Of a stretch of DNA of 64,000 nt, positions 46,590-59,452 are shown piece by piece. Source of the DNA: Artocarpus heterophyllus (lineage: Eukaryota; Streptophyta; Magnoliopsida; Rosales; Moraceae). Within the stretch, counting starts at the first letter, position 1. Every line of letters starts with the position of its first letter. The stretch spans positions 33,749,521 to 33,813,520 of the forward strand of contig CM046333.1 of NCBI GenBank assembly GCA_025403435.1. Reading direction: 5' to 3'. The notes under the pieces were generated by a model that did no database searches, had not been told where the DNA came from, and saw nothing but the letters and a program-made list of their open reading frames with translations. A program made the translations under genes and the position numbers.

Positions 46590-48476
46590 TGTTAGGCATG
46601 ATGCCCTAAGGAGTAAAATGTTGTAATATGTTTTTAGAGACATTTTATCAATAAATAGTTTATTTATTTATTCATATACCAAATGTTGTCCTCTTTACAT
46701 TCATATCTATTGATGTATGATAAGCAAACAGAAGTCTGAGCTTGTCGATCTAAACATTTAAGAATCAGGCCTGTGATGGACAGATTATGCAAAAGACATG
46801 AATCTTAAAGGTAATAGTCTAAATCTTAAGATCCGTAATTGAAGGAATAAATTTGGGTGCTTTATTCATGCTAAGTTTGTTCTGTTATCTACATCCCCAA
46901 CAGAAGATGGCTTGTCTTAGCCATCAGAGTGGGGCTCCACGAGTAGAAACATTAGTATATTGTCATAGGTGACGATGTATTGGATCAGTATATAAAGTTA
47001 AATTGATTTGGATAAATAATTCCATCTGTATAAATCAATTCACTTTGGACAATCATATGTGTTATGTCTTAATCCTGAAATGACTAATGAGCCCATTATC
47101 TTAACTTATGTTTTTTGATGTACTAAAGGGTGACATCCTGACTTTATGATGGTATGTATACTGGTACATTGGAGACGTAACTCTTGATAGCGTCAATACA
47201 TTATTCATCGATATGGAATCCATAGCTCTTTTAATAGAGTTAATGATATTCTCTTATGTGTGTTATCCTATAATTCAAATACTAGAGCGCTTAATTATCC
47301 AGATATATAGGTGTAATCGAATGGAATACTATTTTGGATTGTAATTTTTCTAATGGTGAGATAACAGAACATAAGATAAAAATAATCGAGAAGGTAAGAC
47401 GGAATTTATTCTTAAACCGATTATAAATATCCTATGGGAATACGACACATTATGATATGTCATGGACACTTAGCTTATTTGGAGCTTCGTAATTTTATAT
47501 AGTTCAAGAGTACAGCTCTAAGCTTTTAGTTGAGTAACGTTAGAATTGAAAATTATAAAATACATATATGTGATATTGTATTTTATAATTATCGCAGCTT
47601 GAACTATATAAGTCCATCAGGTCCTGCTTTACTAGCTCATAATAAATCTTATAACGACACGGCGTGCTTTTCCAATATATTGGTGACTTGTGTTAAATTA
47701 TTATATTGGTTGAAATTCGATAGAATTAGATAATTCATGTCTGTTTATCAGTTGAATTAATTCAAGATAAATATGTTGAATTATTAAGATAATATTTATT
47801 TTCTATAAGATTATCTAGATATGACTGTTTTAATCAGATAACTTCTCTATTGAGTTATTTGAATTAAAACTGAGGCTCTATTTGAGAATCTCGGAAGGAA
47901 AATAAAAAATTCTTAGGTATCAAATTATCGCTAGTTCGGCGGCCGATCTCCATGTTCGAACTACCGATCTAATGGTTATCTGATTACGCGTTTTAGACGC
48001 AAATTTCATCAGAAGCTTATCCAGATTCAGATTTTTGAGGCCTTATCTAATAATGATTATTCCCAGGTCCGACCTCTATAAATAGGGGGTAAGTTTTCTC
48101 AGTTATTTAGATCAGTTGAGAAGTTTAGAGTAAGTTCTCTATCGTGAGAAACTCTAGAACTCCCTAAGAGCTATTGTTCATAATCAAGAACCTTAGCTCT
48201 AGGTCTTCTCAATTGGTTGGAAGGAAAATCACTAGAGGAAGAGCCATACAATATATGCCCACACACACTCTAATAATGGATAGAGAATAGCAAAGAAGAC
48301 CAGTTGGTTGAGGCTCTTCTAGAACGTTCTTCTCTTCACTGATTATAGGTGCTCTTCGGCATACAAAGTTTAGTAAGATCTGATTAATTTTTGTATATAG
48401 CATGTCAAACTTGTGTTTTAGAAAATACTCTGATTCAAAAATTTTTAAAATTCTGCTACATACTCGTTTTCCAATA
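46590..48476 (+). repeat. 5' LTR of element C
   Basis: 1,887 bp from TGTTAGGCATG to TTTTCCAATA (the final CA has become TA). The TATA box is at 48077-48084; degenerate dyads lie near 47934-47975. Confidence 0.93.
48077..48084 (+). promoter_or_regulatory. TATA box, 5' LTR of C
   Basis: TATAAATA in the context CCTCTATAAATAGGGGG; the same box is at 55441-55448 in the 3' LTR. Confidence 0.8.
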
Positions 48477-50074
48477 ACCAATATCAGAGCCAGGTTTTAA
48501 AGTAAGTTTTTGAGTTTGTGATCATGCAATATATATAGATTATGTGATCTCATTCTCTCCTATGCTTGAATTTAATTTTTAGAGAGTTAGAACTCTAGAG
48601 TTTCTATATATTTATATGTTGTCATAAGGTTATATGGTGAATGTTTATTAATTAATTTTGGTTGATTAAATTATTATTTAATTATTTATTAATTATTTAA
48701 TTTATGCTGGTTATGATTCCTTAGAGGTTAGAATATGTATCTAGGTTCTTCATGTAATTAGGTGACAGTCTATCATTACCATCTAGGAATTATTATTTAA
48801 TTTTAAATTTCTAAAAAATTTTGCAATTAAATAATCATTCAAAGTGGAGATGGATGATAGCAGTTCCATGATTTTACCTAAGTTTCTAAAATTTTATGTT
48901 TTTGAATTATTGAAAATAAGATTGAAAAACTGCTTAAAAAATGTTTTTTGAAAAACTGTGAGTTTTGCTTGGCTGGCAGGCCGAACCCTCAGGTTCAGTA
49001 GGCCGATAGTCGTAGTTTGATAGGGTATCCACGGGGCAGAATTCTGCCAGCTCTAGCAGCAGACTGAACTATCATGTTCGGCATACAGATGATTGATGAC
49101 ATAGATCGACAGGCCAGCAAAGAGCTGTATGTTTTCAAAAAAGGTGCATTTTTTGGTGTAGTTTAAATTTTATTTTTGAGACAATTATGAGGAACATGAA
49201 ATTTTATGATGACTAGAAAAATGAAGCATTGGATCTATGCAGGATTGAATACTTGAAGATAGAAACCACATAAAGAATGATACAACTTCAAGATGCAAGG
49301 ACGAAGAATAGATAATATGTTTCGATTAATCTTTTTAATCTTTATTTTTCTCTTCTTTAGGATGAAACCATAATATTACAGCTGTTTATTATTATTTTGT
49401 TTGTGGCTTTGTGGTGCTTGTTTGCGTTATAATGTGATTTGCCATGTATGTTAATAACATGACATATAGAATTGGGAGTGCCACTCATTAAAAATTGTTT
49501 ATGCATGTTAACATAAACCTTGATTTTCAAAATATTGAGTGGGAGAAGATTCTCAAAGAGAGAACCTACAGCCTCCATCGTTGGTCTATAGGTAACACAT
49601 CGTGATTCCAACCCCTAGGAAAGGACTTCATCATGTACCAAGTTGGATCTCTGAAAGGATAATTTATTTTAGCATGATTTATCATTATACACCCCCAGGT
49701 AACGATTATAAATCATACATAAAATAGTTGAAACAATGGTTATACATTCAAGTTAATTTTATTATTAACCTCCCCTAGGAGCTCTGTAAATAAAATTAAT
49801 GACCGAAGAAAATGATTATTAATATATGCCAGATCGGACGGGCGCTGGATGGCATATATTAATTGGAGGGGATTTGTGTTCCTAATTAAATTTGACAAGT
49901 CTCCCTTAGACAGCTTGTTGAATTCTGAGTTAGGAATTATCGTTGTAACGATGTGACTTTTTCAAGGTTTTGATGCATAAACACAATTGTATGTTTACTT
50001 GATTATGTTATCTTACTGGACTATTATGGAATCTTTGCTTATATTTGGTATATGAATCTTTATTATAGATTAAA
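48477..50074 (+). other. Primer-binding site and leader of element C
   Basis: ACCAATATCAGAGCCAGG (48477-48494) is a degraded initiator-Met tRNA complement. The 1.6-kb leader matches that of A and carries the dyad copies at 48960-49105, many of them degenerate. No gene. Confidence 0.75.
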
Positions 50075-50925
50075 ATGTCTAAAAACGCTTTATCTTTGAT
50101 ACTCGATAAAAACCAATTAACTGGTGAGAATTATAATGATTGGAATATTGTCCTGTCCTTTGAGAAACTGAAATTTGTACTCACAACACCGTGTCCTCCC
50201 GAACCTATCAGGAAATCCACCAATGCGCAAATTCAAACGTATGATCACTGAAAAGATGCTAATGATCAAGCCCGCCTATATATTATGGTTGGCATGAATA
50301 ACATGCTGCAGACTCAACATGAAGATTATGAGACTGTGAAGTAGATCATGGATAATCTTAAAGACATATTTGGAGGCCGTGCCATAACAAAACGTCAAGG
50401 AGCACTTCCAAAATTTTTGAACTGCAAACAACAACCAAAGACTCCTATGAAGGAGCATATGATGTTAGTCATGAGTTACCTCACTGTGGCTCAAGCCCAT
50501 AGAGTTGATATCGATGCTGAGTCATAGATGATTATGGTTTTTGAAACTTTGTCAAAGGAGTTCATCATGTTTAGAGCTTCATACAATTTAAGCAATAGAC
50601 AAGATGTGACCTTAGCAGAGTTGATGAAGCAGTTACAGGAGTTCAAAAATCTGATAGAGAAACTCCTCCGAGTGGTGTGGCCAACTTGGCGGCTACATCG
50701 GGTTCCAGTCCTAATCCTAGGAATGGAAGAAAGCAAAAGGCTAAGAACCAAAAATCTTCTATTTCTACAAATGGCAAGAATAAGAAGAAGAAGAAAAAAG
50801 AACCCAAAGAAGCTAAAGTGCTTTTACTTTGGGAAGGTCGGGCATATAAAGAAGAATTGTAAGGACTTCCTTTCTCGAGGAAATAGGTGTGATCAACTTC
50901 TTTAGTTAAGGAATCAAGTGTCACT
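50075..50925 (+). pseudogene. Element C gag
   Basis: ATG at 50075 (MSKNALSLILDKN-), then LTGENYNDWN and the capsid core with FGGRAITKRQGAL and LAELMKQLQEFKN. The zinc knuckle at 50819-50860 reads CFYFGKVGHIKKNC: its second Cys is now Phe. Stops lie near 50251, 50343 and 50526, and a frame change near 50670. The start context confirms the gag start used for A. Confidence 0.9.
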
Positions 50926-52420
50926 TGGATCATAGATTCCGAAGCAACTAATCATGTTCGTGTTTCTCTATAGGGGTTCAAAGAAATGAGGAGTCAACTG
51001 CATTGAGGACTTCATACTTCAGATGGGCGATAGATCCTTAGTGTTGGCTGAAGCAGTGGGAGACGCCTATCTTTACTTTGATAAATACAAGATTTTGGTT
51101 TTACGATATTGTTTTTATGCTCCTAAACTTAAAAAGAATTTAATATTTGCAGCTTGTTTATTTAAAAATTCTTTTTCAATTTCTTTTAATAATAAAGTGG
51201 TGATTCGTAAAAATAAATCTTTTATTTGTGATGGATGGATGCAAAATAATCTATATTTTATCAAACCTAAGATGGACATACTGCTTAACACTGAAGTTAA
51301 TGATAATAACTCTAAAAGGCTTAATACTTCTCACTCTAATAAGACCTATCTTTGGTATTTATGATTTGGTCATATTAGCCTGAATAAGATTCAAAGGTTA
51401 GTAAAGGAAGGACCTTTAAGTCACTTAAAGGTGAAATCTACACCACAATATGAATCTTGTTTAAAGGGCAAAATGACCAAAAGACCATTTGGGTCTAAAG
51501 GCAATAGGGCCGAAGGGGCTCTAGAACTTGTACATAGTCATATTTGTGGTCCCACGAACGTCTGAGTATGAGGAGGGTATGAGTATTTCATCACTTTTAT
51601 TGATGATTACTCAAGGTATGGGTATGTCTACCACATGCATCATAAAAGCGAAACTTTTGACAAGTTCAAGGAGTTTCGGGCTGAAGCTAAAAAGCAACTA
51701 GATAAACCCATAAAGACACTTCGATCTGATCAAGGTGGTAAATACCTCTTTGATGAGTTCTTGAAACACTTATTAGACAATAGGATTTTATCCCATTTAA
51801 CTGCATTGGACACTCTGCAACAGAATGGTGTAGCTGAGAGAAAGGATAAGACTTTTTTGGACATGGTTAGGTCCATAATGAGTTACTTGACATTACCATT
51901 GTCCTTTTAAGAATATGCACTACAAATCACATGTCATCTTTTGAACAATATGCCTTCAAAGTCAATTCCTAAAACTCCTTACGAGCTGTAGACAGGGATA
52001 AAGACATCTGTAAACCATGTTCACATATGGAGATGTCTGGCTCATGTCATGTATAAGGAAGCGAACAAGTTGGAAGCATGTTCGGAAGTTTGTGTGTTTG
52101 TAGGATATCCAAAAGGAACTAAAGGGGGTTATTTCTATAACTTAAAGGAAAATAAAGTCATGGTTTCAACAAATGCAACATTCCTTAAGGAAAGTTACAT
52201 AAACGACTTTAAGCCTCAAAGTAAAATGGTACTAGAGGAGTTGGTGAGTGATTCGATCACTCCAGGGATTCCGGTAAAAACCAATCCAATCAATGTAGAA
52301 AAACTAACTGAATAGCAACGTAAGGGGCTTCGTCATAGTGGGAGGATTGAGCATCAACTCGAGAGGTATATGTTCAATGGTGAAGCCTTCTTGGATGAAT
52401 CAGTTGAACATGATAGGGAT
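50926..52420 (+). pseudogene. Element C protease and integrase
   Basis: The protease active site reads IDSEATNHV, with Glu where Gly is usual. The following TAG (50971-50973) is at the same codon as in A. The GAG-pre-integrase block is at 51365. The integrase core has HSHICGP, so the first catalytic Asp is His. It also has FIDDYSRYGY (second Asp kept) and NGVAERKDKT (Glu kept, unlike A). The C-terminal VFVGYPKGTKGGYFYN block runs to 52200. Stops near 51364, 51566 and 51908. Confidence 0.9.
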
Positions 52421-53975
52421 CCTTACACTTATGAGGAGGCTATGGAAGATGTTGATTCAAAACTCTAGATAGAAGCCATGATCATTGAGATGAAGTCTAT
52501 AGAGACTAATCAAGTCTAGGAACTTATGAATCTTCCCGAAGGGGTAAAATCCATAGGGTATAAGTGGATCTATAAAAGGAAAAGATGAGCAAATGGAAAA
52601 GTCAAAACCTATAAAGCCATACTGGTAGCTAAGGGATACATGCAAAAAGAAGGAATCGATTACGAGGAAACTTTTTTGCCTATAGCCATGCTTAAGTCCA
52701 TCCATATTCTAATATCCATAGCTGCCACTCTTGACTATGATATTTGACAGATGGATGTCAAGACGGCTTTTCTGAATGGCTATCTTGATGACCCATATAT
52801 ATGGTACAACCAGGCAGGTTCAAGGCTAAGGGTAAAGAAGGTAAGGTTTGCAAATTACTAAAGTTAATTTATAGACTTAAGCAGGCTTCCCCTTCTTGAA
52901 ACATAAGATTTGGTCAAGTGATCAATACTTATGGTTTCAAACAAAATGTGGACAAACCATGTTTGACAAACACATTAAGGATAGGGAGGTAGTTTTTCTA
53001 CTGCTATATGTAGATGAGATTTTGCTTATTGGCAATGACATTGGGGCATTGTCATCAATCAAATTATGATTGACTAAGCAATTTGACATAAAAGACTCAG
53101 GTGAAGCTAATTATGTTCTTGGTATCCAGATCTTTCCAAATAGGAATAACACAATGATAGCTTTATCCCAAGTGGTCTATATAGAGAAAATTCTCATGAA
53201 GTATGCAATGCAGAATTTCAAGAGAGGTAGGCAACCATCTAGGTTTGGAATTACTCTTTCTAAGAAAGACTCGCCAAAGTTTGATGAAGCAAGAGAATAC
53301 ATGAAGAATGTGCCTTATGCTTCAGTAGTGGATAGTCTTATGTATGCTATACATTGCACACGACTAGACATTTGTCATGTAGTCGAGATAGTAAGTTGAT
53401 TTTAGTCGGATCTAGGACAAAACCACTAGGTTGCAGTCAAGCATATTTTCAAGTGCTTGAGAAAGACTCGAGGGTATATACTTGTGTATTCATGTGAGGA
53501 ACTAATGCCTCTAGGATACGTTGATTTGGATTTTTAATCCTGTCCAGATTTGCGAAGATCAACTTCTGGTTTTGTGTTTACTCTAGGCAGTGGTGCCATT
53601 GTTTAAAGAAGTGTCAAGCAAGATTGCACTTTGGATTCAACAATGGAAGCCGAGTATGTGGTAGCTAGTGATGCTTTGAAAGTAGCAGTATGGCTCCGCA
53701 AGTTCCTTGGGGATCTTAAGGTAGTTCCTGGTATAGATAAGGTTGTATCACTGTATTGTGATAACACTCCAGTAATAGCTAATGCTAAGGAACAAATATT
53801 TCATAAGAAGAGTAAGCATATTCATCAGAAGTATTATGTGATAAAGGACTTCATTCAGGGTGGGCATGTTGCTGTATACAAAATCACATCTGAGGATAAC
53901 TTAGCTAATCTATTCACAAAGACACTAACTGCAAGGGTTTTTGAGAGGCATGTGGAAGCTATAGGGATGCAAGAT
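52421..53975 (+). pseudogene. Element C reverse transcriptase and RNase H
   Basis: RT blocks [27 protein letters not shown] and QMDVKTAFLNGYLDD are followed by a frame change. The catalytic box at 53007-53018 reads YVDE, so the second catalytic Asp is lost. RNase H: the DSTMEAEYV block is intact at 53631 onward, then LYCDNTPVIANAKE and NLANLFTKTL. Stops and frame changes occur near 52588, 52748, 52900 and 53397. Confidence 0.9.
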
Positions 53976-55840
53976 ATGTAACATGTTTTTGGAGACATTT
54001 TATCAATAAAGAGTTTATTTATTTATTCATATACCAAATGTTGTCGTCTTTACGTTCATATCTATTAAATGTATGATAAGCAAATAGAAGTTTAAGACTA
54101 TCGGTCTAAGCCTTTAAGAATCAAGCATATGATGAACAAATTATGCAGAAGACATGAATCTTAAAGGTAACGGTCTAAATCATAAGATCCGCAATCAAGA
54201 GAATAAAGTCTGGCACTACACTAAGTTTGTATTGTTGTCTACATCCCTAACGAGATATAGCTTGTCTTGGCCATTGAAGTTGGACTCTGTGAGTAGAAAC
54301 ATTGGTGTATTGTCATATGTGACGATGTATTAGATCTAGACATAAAGTTGAATTAATTTGGATTAATAATTCCGTTCGTGTAAATCAATTCACTTTAGAC
54401 AATCATATGTGTTGTGTCTTAATCCTAAAATGACTAATAGGCCCGTTATCTTAACTTATGTTTTTTGATGTAGCAAAGGGTGACATCCTGACTTTATGAT
54501 GGTACACACAGTGATACATTAGAGACATGACTCTTGATAGCATAGACCTGTCATTCATAGATATGGAATCCATAGCTCTTTTGGTAGAGCTAATGATATT
54601 CTCTTATATGCATTATCCTGTAATTTGAAGACTAGAGCGCTTAACCATTTAGATGCATAGGTGTAAGCAAATGGTATACCATTTTTGGATAGTAAGTTTT
54701 CCAATGGTAAGATAAAGGAACGTAAGATAAAAATAATCAAGAAGGTAAGACAGAATTTATCCTCAAGCCGATTATGAATATCCTATGGGGATACGATACG
54801 TCATGATATGCCATGGACACTTAGCTTATTTGTAGCTTCGTAATTGTATATACTTTAAGAGTGCAGCACTAAGCTTTTAGTGGAGTGACGTTAGAGTTGA
54901 TAATTATAAAATATATATTTGGGATATTGTACTTATAATTATTGAAGCTTGAACTATATAAGTCCATTAGGTCCCTCTTTGTTAGCTCATAATAAATCTT
55001 GTAATGATACGGTGTGCTTTTCCAACATATTGGTGACTTATGTTAAATTATTATATTGGCTGAAATTCGATAGGATCAGATAATTCATCTCTAGTTATCG
55101 GTTGAATTAATTTTGTGAATTAATTCAAGATAAACATGTTGAATTATTGAGACAATATTTATTTTCTATGAAATTATCTAGATATGACTGTTTTAATCAG
55201 ATAACTTCTTTATTGAGTTATCTGAATTAAAACTGAGGCTCTATTTGAGAATCTCAGATGGAAAATAAAAGATTCTCAAGGATCAGATTGTTGCAAGTTC
55301 GGTAGGCCGATCTCCAAGTTTGAACTACTGATCTAACGATTACCTGATTACACGTTTTAGATGTGATTTTCATTAGAAGCTAATCCAAATTCAAAGTCTT
55401 GAGGCCTTATCTGATAATGATTAACCCCAAGTCTGACCTCTATAAATAGGGGGTGAGTTTTCTCAATTATTTAGAGTAGTTGAGAAGTTTAGAATGAGTA
55501 CTCTATTGTGAGAAACTCTAGAACTCCCTGAGATCTATTGTTCATAATAAAAAATCTTAGCTCAAGGTCTTCTCAATTGGTTAGAAGGAGAGTCACCGGA
55601 GGAAGAGCTGTACGACTTGTGCCCACACACACTCCAATCATGGATAGAGAATAGCAAAGAAGACCAGTTAGTCAAGGCTCTTTTGGAACGTTCTTCTCTT
55701 TACTGATTACAAGTGCTCTTCGGTATATAAAGGTTAGTAAGATCTAATTAATTTATGTATATAGCATGTCAAACTTGTATTTTAGAAAATACTCTAATTC
55801 AAAAATTTTTAAAATTCCGTTGCGTACTCGTTTTCTAACA
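53976..55840 (+). repeat. 3' LTR of element C (5'-truncated)
   Basis: About 1,865 bp, ending TTTTCTAACA. The pol end GGGATGCAAGAT joins directly to ATGTAACATG, which is about base 35 of the LTR. The polypurine tract and LTR start are deleted (about 75-80 bases compared with A). Confidence 0.9.
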
Positions 55841-55845
55841 CCTAG

Positions 55846-56459
55846 TACTTTCATGGGACTTATGAACAATGTTTTGCGTGCTTTCATTGGCAAATTTGTA
55901 GTTGTCTACTTTGATGATATCTTGATTTATAGGAAATACTTGGATGCTTATGTAGAACTCTTAAGACTTGTTTTAGAGGTTTTAAGGAAAGAAAGATTAT
56001 TTGCTAATCTTAAGAAATGTACCTTTTGCACGGATAAGCTTGTGTTTCTTGGTTTTGTTGGAAGTGCTAAAGGGATTGAAGTGGACGAGGAAAAGGTGAA
56101 GGCAATTCAAGATTGGCCAACGCCTACTTTAGTGAATCCGATAAGAATTTTTTCGGCGCTTTGTTTAGGATTTTAGTAGCATAGCCGCGCCCCTAAATGA
56201 AGTCATCAAAAAGAATGTTCCATTTAAGTGGGGAGAGGAGCAAGAGAAGGCATTCAAACTCATCAAGGAAAAATTGACTAATGCACCTTTATTTGTTTTA
56301 CCTAACTTCACTAAAATGTTTGAAATTGAGTGTGATGCTTCAAGTATAGGTATTGGAGGTGTGTAGATGCAAGGGGGACAACCGGTTGCATACTTTAGTG
56401 AGAAATTGAGTAGGGCAGCCCTAAACTATCCGACTTACGACAAAGAATTATATGCACAA
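55846..56459 (+). pseudogene. Element D RT C-terminus and partial RNase H
   Basis: Continues the RT after element [19 protein letters not shown], then the catalytic YFDD box (55907-55918), then [18 protein letters not shown]. RNase H starts after a frame change with [32 protein letters not shown] and [20 protein letters not shown], where the sequence breaks off into the integrase C-terminus at about 56459. Confidence 0.9.
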
Positions 56460-56696
56460 TAAGATTGTCTTTGAACCTAGAGATTGGGTTTGGCTACACA
56501 TGAGGAAAGGTTGTTTTCCCGAACAAAGACGTTCTAAACTCCTTCCAAGGAGGGATGGACCATTTCAATTGGCGGAACACATCAATGACAATGCCTACAA
56601 GCTTGAATTACCAAGTGATTGTGGTGTTAATACGAGCTTTAATGTTTCTGATTTATCTCCTTTTGATGCAGTGATGACTTGAGGACAAATCCTTTC
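56460..56696 (+). pseudogene. Element D integrase C-terminal module
   Basis: Reads FEPRDWVWLHMRKGCFPEQR, KLLPRRDGPFQLAEHINDNAYKLELP and FNVSDLSPFD, the usual end of plant Gypsy pol. No chromodomain follows. After a one-base frame change the pol frame would run through the polypurine tract (SFQDGEND) and into the LTR. It is joined directly to RNase H by the deletion described for D. Confidence 0.88.
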
Positions 56697-56709
56697 AAGA
56701 TGGGGAGAA
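56697..56709 (+). promoter_or_regulatory. Polypurine tract of element D
   Basis: AAGATGGGGAGAA abuts the 3' LTR. Confidence 0.8.
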
Positions 56710-57631
56710 TGATGTGAATGAAGCTGCACAACCATGCATACAAGAGGGGCAACATTCATTGGGCTTGGAAGAACTCAAGAGCAGCATTCACGTGATCCAT
56801 TAAGCTTGCCAAGTGGGCCGATCACAAGACTTAGAGCGAAACGTTTCAAAGAAGCATTAAATGGACTAATCCAACAAGCTTGGGTTGAGACATACACGTG
56901 GAGGCCCAACATGAATGATCCACAAATTCAAGAGAGATTAGTCACCAAGATTGAAGTTCATGAAGGTTCCAGATGATGTGGCCTTGCGTATATTAGCTTC
57001 TTGGAAAAGCATATCAGCTTTTTGGTAATCAAGATTCACCATGTCAGCAAATCTATTAATTAGTTTCTTTTATTATTCAAATTTGTAAAGTTCAAATTTC
57101 ATATCTAAAAAAAAAAAAGTTTTCTTTTTACTTTAGGAATAGGTATGTTTTAGGGTTTATTTTTAAAATAAAATTATCTAGCTGAATCCTATTCAAATTA
57201 GGGATAATTTTAGGATAGGATTACCAAGCTGAATCCTAGTCAAATTTTAAACACTAATTTTGAATTTTAGGGAATTATTATTAGGGTTTGAGCTGGAAAA
57301 TTTATGGCTTATATAATTGTAATGCTTAGAATATTTTCAAGGACAATTCAAATTATTTAATCAAAGAAGTGTGTTTCTTCTCGGTTCTTGAGAGGACTCT
57401 TGAACTCACCAGGTTAATTCTTGTGGCGTTCAAACAACCAAACTTATCATCTTGAATTCTTGAGTTGTTCTTAAAATTCTTGGTGTGGCATTTTCAAACA
57501 TCTGTAGTTCTTGGTTCTTACTTTGCTAGATAACGGGATCAAAATTCAACAAACTTGTGTCTTGAAGATCTTGGGGTTCAATTCAACTTTTGGTGTTGGG
57601 TTTTGTCACATCGTTAGTGAGGTTCTTATCA
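56710..57631 (+). repeat. 3' LTR of element D
   Basis: 922 bp, TGATGTGAATG to TTCTTATCA. The first 60 bases match the minus-strand start of the F LTR (CTGCACAACCATGCATACAA), which shows that D and F are one family. Confidence 0.93.
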
Positions 57632-57636
57632 TCTTC

Positions 57637-57775
57637 TCTTCTCAGTTTTTCTACAAACTTTTGTATAGAAAAGAGAAATGTAAGATTTATTATGTACTTA
57701 CCCTGTCAAACTTGTTGTTTAGAAAAGACTTTGATTTAAAATTTTTAAAATTCTGCTGCGTATCATTTTCCAACA
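57637..57775 (+). mobile_element. Copia family 1 LTR E, right part
   Basis: Continues LTR E after element D: the TGTCAAACTTG block, then the end CTGCTGCGTATCATTTTCCAACA. No primer-binding site follows. Confidence 0.88.
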
Positions 57776-59452
57776 ATAAGTGCTTGAAAAATCAATTTTT
57801 ATGTCGTTTATGTTTGGAAATTATTATCAAGTAATATGTATGGGGTTGGTGAGTGAAAACGACCACGTAATATAGTGATATTCAAATATAACTTACATTG
57901 CCATGATATGTAACTTTATTGTCCCCAAATATTTTTATGGATTTTTTTTCTTTTTTTTCATAACTTTATCATTCCCTAACTCATTTTTCTTTTTCTTTAA
58001 TTGTTTCTTGACTTGAGTTCATTACAACTCCGTCTGGTAAATGAATTCAAATTAGTGATTTGATTCGAGTTAGTATGATTTGAATTAGGATTTGAGTTAG
58101 TAATTTGAATTGTTATCCAAATTGAGGTTTAGATGCGCATTTAAGTTTTAATTTGAGCATGAAATAAAATTGAAATTTATGTTTGGAGATGTAGTGAAAA
58201 TAGTTTTTAATTTATCAACAAATCTAAAAAAATCTTAATGTTAATGATCCTAAAAATATGTACTATGGATCTTTATTTATTCCTCTCTTCACTATGAATG
58301 CAATGAAAAAAAAATCATCCCAATTGAATAACAAATGAAGAAGTTATGATTTTTTTCTCAAATATAGGAGAGAGAATTTTAGTTTTTACTGTAGCAGGGA
58401 TATCCGAGTATCAAAAGTTTAGGGAGGAGTCAAAACTCAAAAAACTTGGATTCTCGATACTCAAATGATTCAGATTTTGGGGGAAACAAACACGTATCCA
58501 AAGGATTCTTAATACTCGAATCCAAATTTGAATCCAATGAGTTCTCAAAACAAACGGGTCCTAACATCTTCCTTGCTACTTGTGAGAAATTTCTCTAAAA
58601 CTCCATTAATTAGAAATTGAATTAAACTTTCTATTTTTCTCTTTTTCTTGAGTTTGTCATACCTTGATGAATATTTTCTATTAGGCATATTTAATTTCTT
58701 TTCGAGAAAGGAAGTAGACATATTTATTTATAAGACTTAATTTATGTATGTATGAAAACCAAATTAACCCTATGCATAACAATAACAAATAAAAAAAATT
58801 AGAATTGCTAATGCAAAATTCTAGAAAAAATAAGCAATAAGTAGACATAAATGATTAAGAAATGGATAAAAAATGAAAAAAGTCAAAGAGTTTAAAGAGA
58901 TCAAAAACTTTTGTTTAAAGAAAGAGAAGACATATTGTGCAAAACACAAATACAAGAAGGAAAGACAATTTTCTAAATAAAAACAGTTGCAGTCACTTTT
59001 TATTTCTTTTTTTAAGAAAAGAAAACTTAGTATTTTTAGTTTCATTTTATTAATAATGGTTTGACTCTTTTCTGATTTTTTAATTAATCTTTTTTCAGTA
59101 ATGAACAACGCTCAATATCCCTACATTACGAGGTAATTGAACCATGGGTAAATACTTAGAACACTCATTAGCATTTGATTTTTAAAAAATTGAAAAACCC
59201 CAAATGATGGAAAGAAGATAGCTAAAATATGGGCAAAAAAAAAATAAAATTGGAGGCTCTTAAAGTTGGGGTCTTACGTATTGGCTTAATATGCCTTATG
59301 ATTAAGCCAAAACTGGTTCGTATCTTTTTCAATGACTACACTTGCTTTTGACAATTTCAAGGTTATAATCCCTATTATTAAGGTCTCTTTTTAGTGGATG
59401 GTTTACAGCGCCTTAATAAGACTAAATATTATCACTTTGCATTATTATGTGT
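57776..59452. other. Host DNA without a recognised gene
   Basis: AT-rich, with homopolymer runs. No frame with similarity to a known family; a 95-codon minus-strand frame at 58821-59108 is Lys/Phe-rich low-complexity sequence. Confidence 0.6.

Larger units (their letters stand above)
46590..55840 (+). mobile_element. Copia element C (family 1)
   Basis: A 9.25-kb copy of the same family as A, inserted in D RT with duplication CCTAG (46585-46589 and 55841-55845). It has the 5' LTR, primer-binding site, long leader, gag, protease, integrase, RT and RNase H. The 3' LTR lacks its first 35 or so bases together with the polypurine tract. Damage is heavier than in A, including changed catalytic residues in protease, integrase and RT. 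Confidence 0.95.
42476..57631 (+). mobile_element. Gypsy element D (interrupted)
   Basis: Ty3/Gypsy element of the same family as F but on the plus strand, inserted in LTR E with duplication TCTTC (42471-42475 and 57632-57636). LTRs are 936 and 922 bp. Domains: gag, protease, charged linker, RT (split by element C), first half of RNase H, then directly the integrase C-terminus. A deletion of about 1.5-2 kb removed the rest of RNase H and the integrase core. It is therefore both broken by stops and structurally incomplete. Confidence 0.93.
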
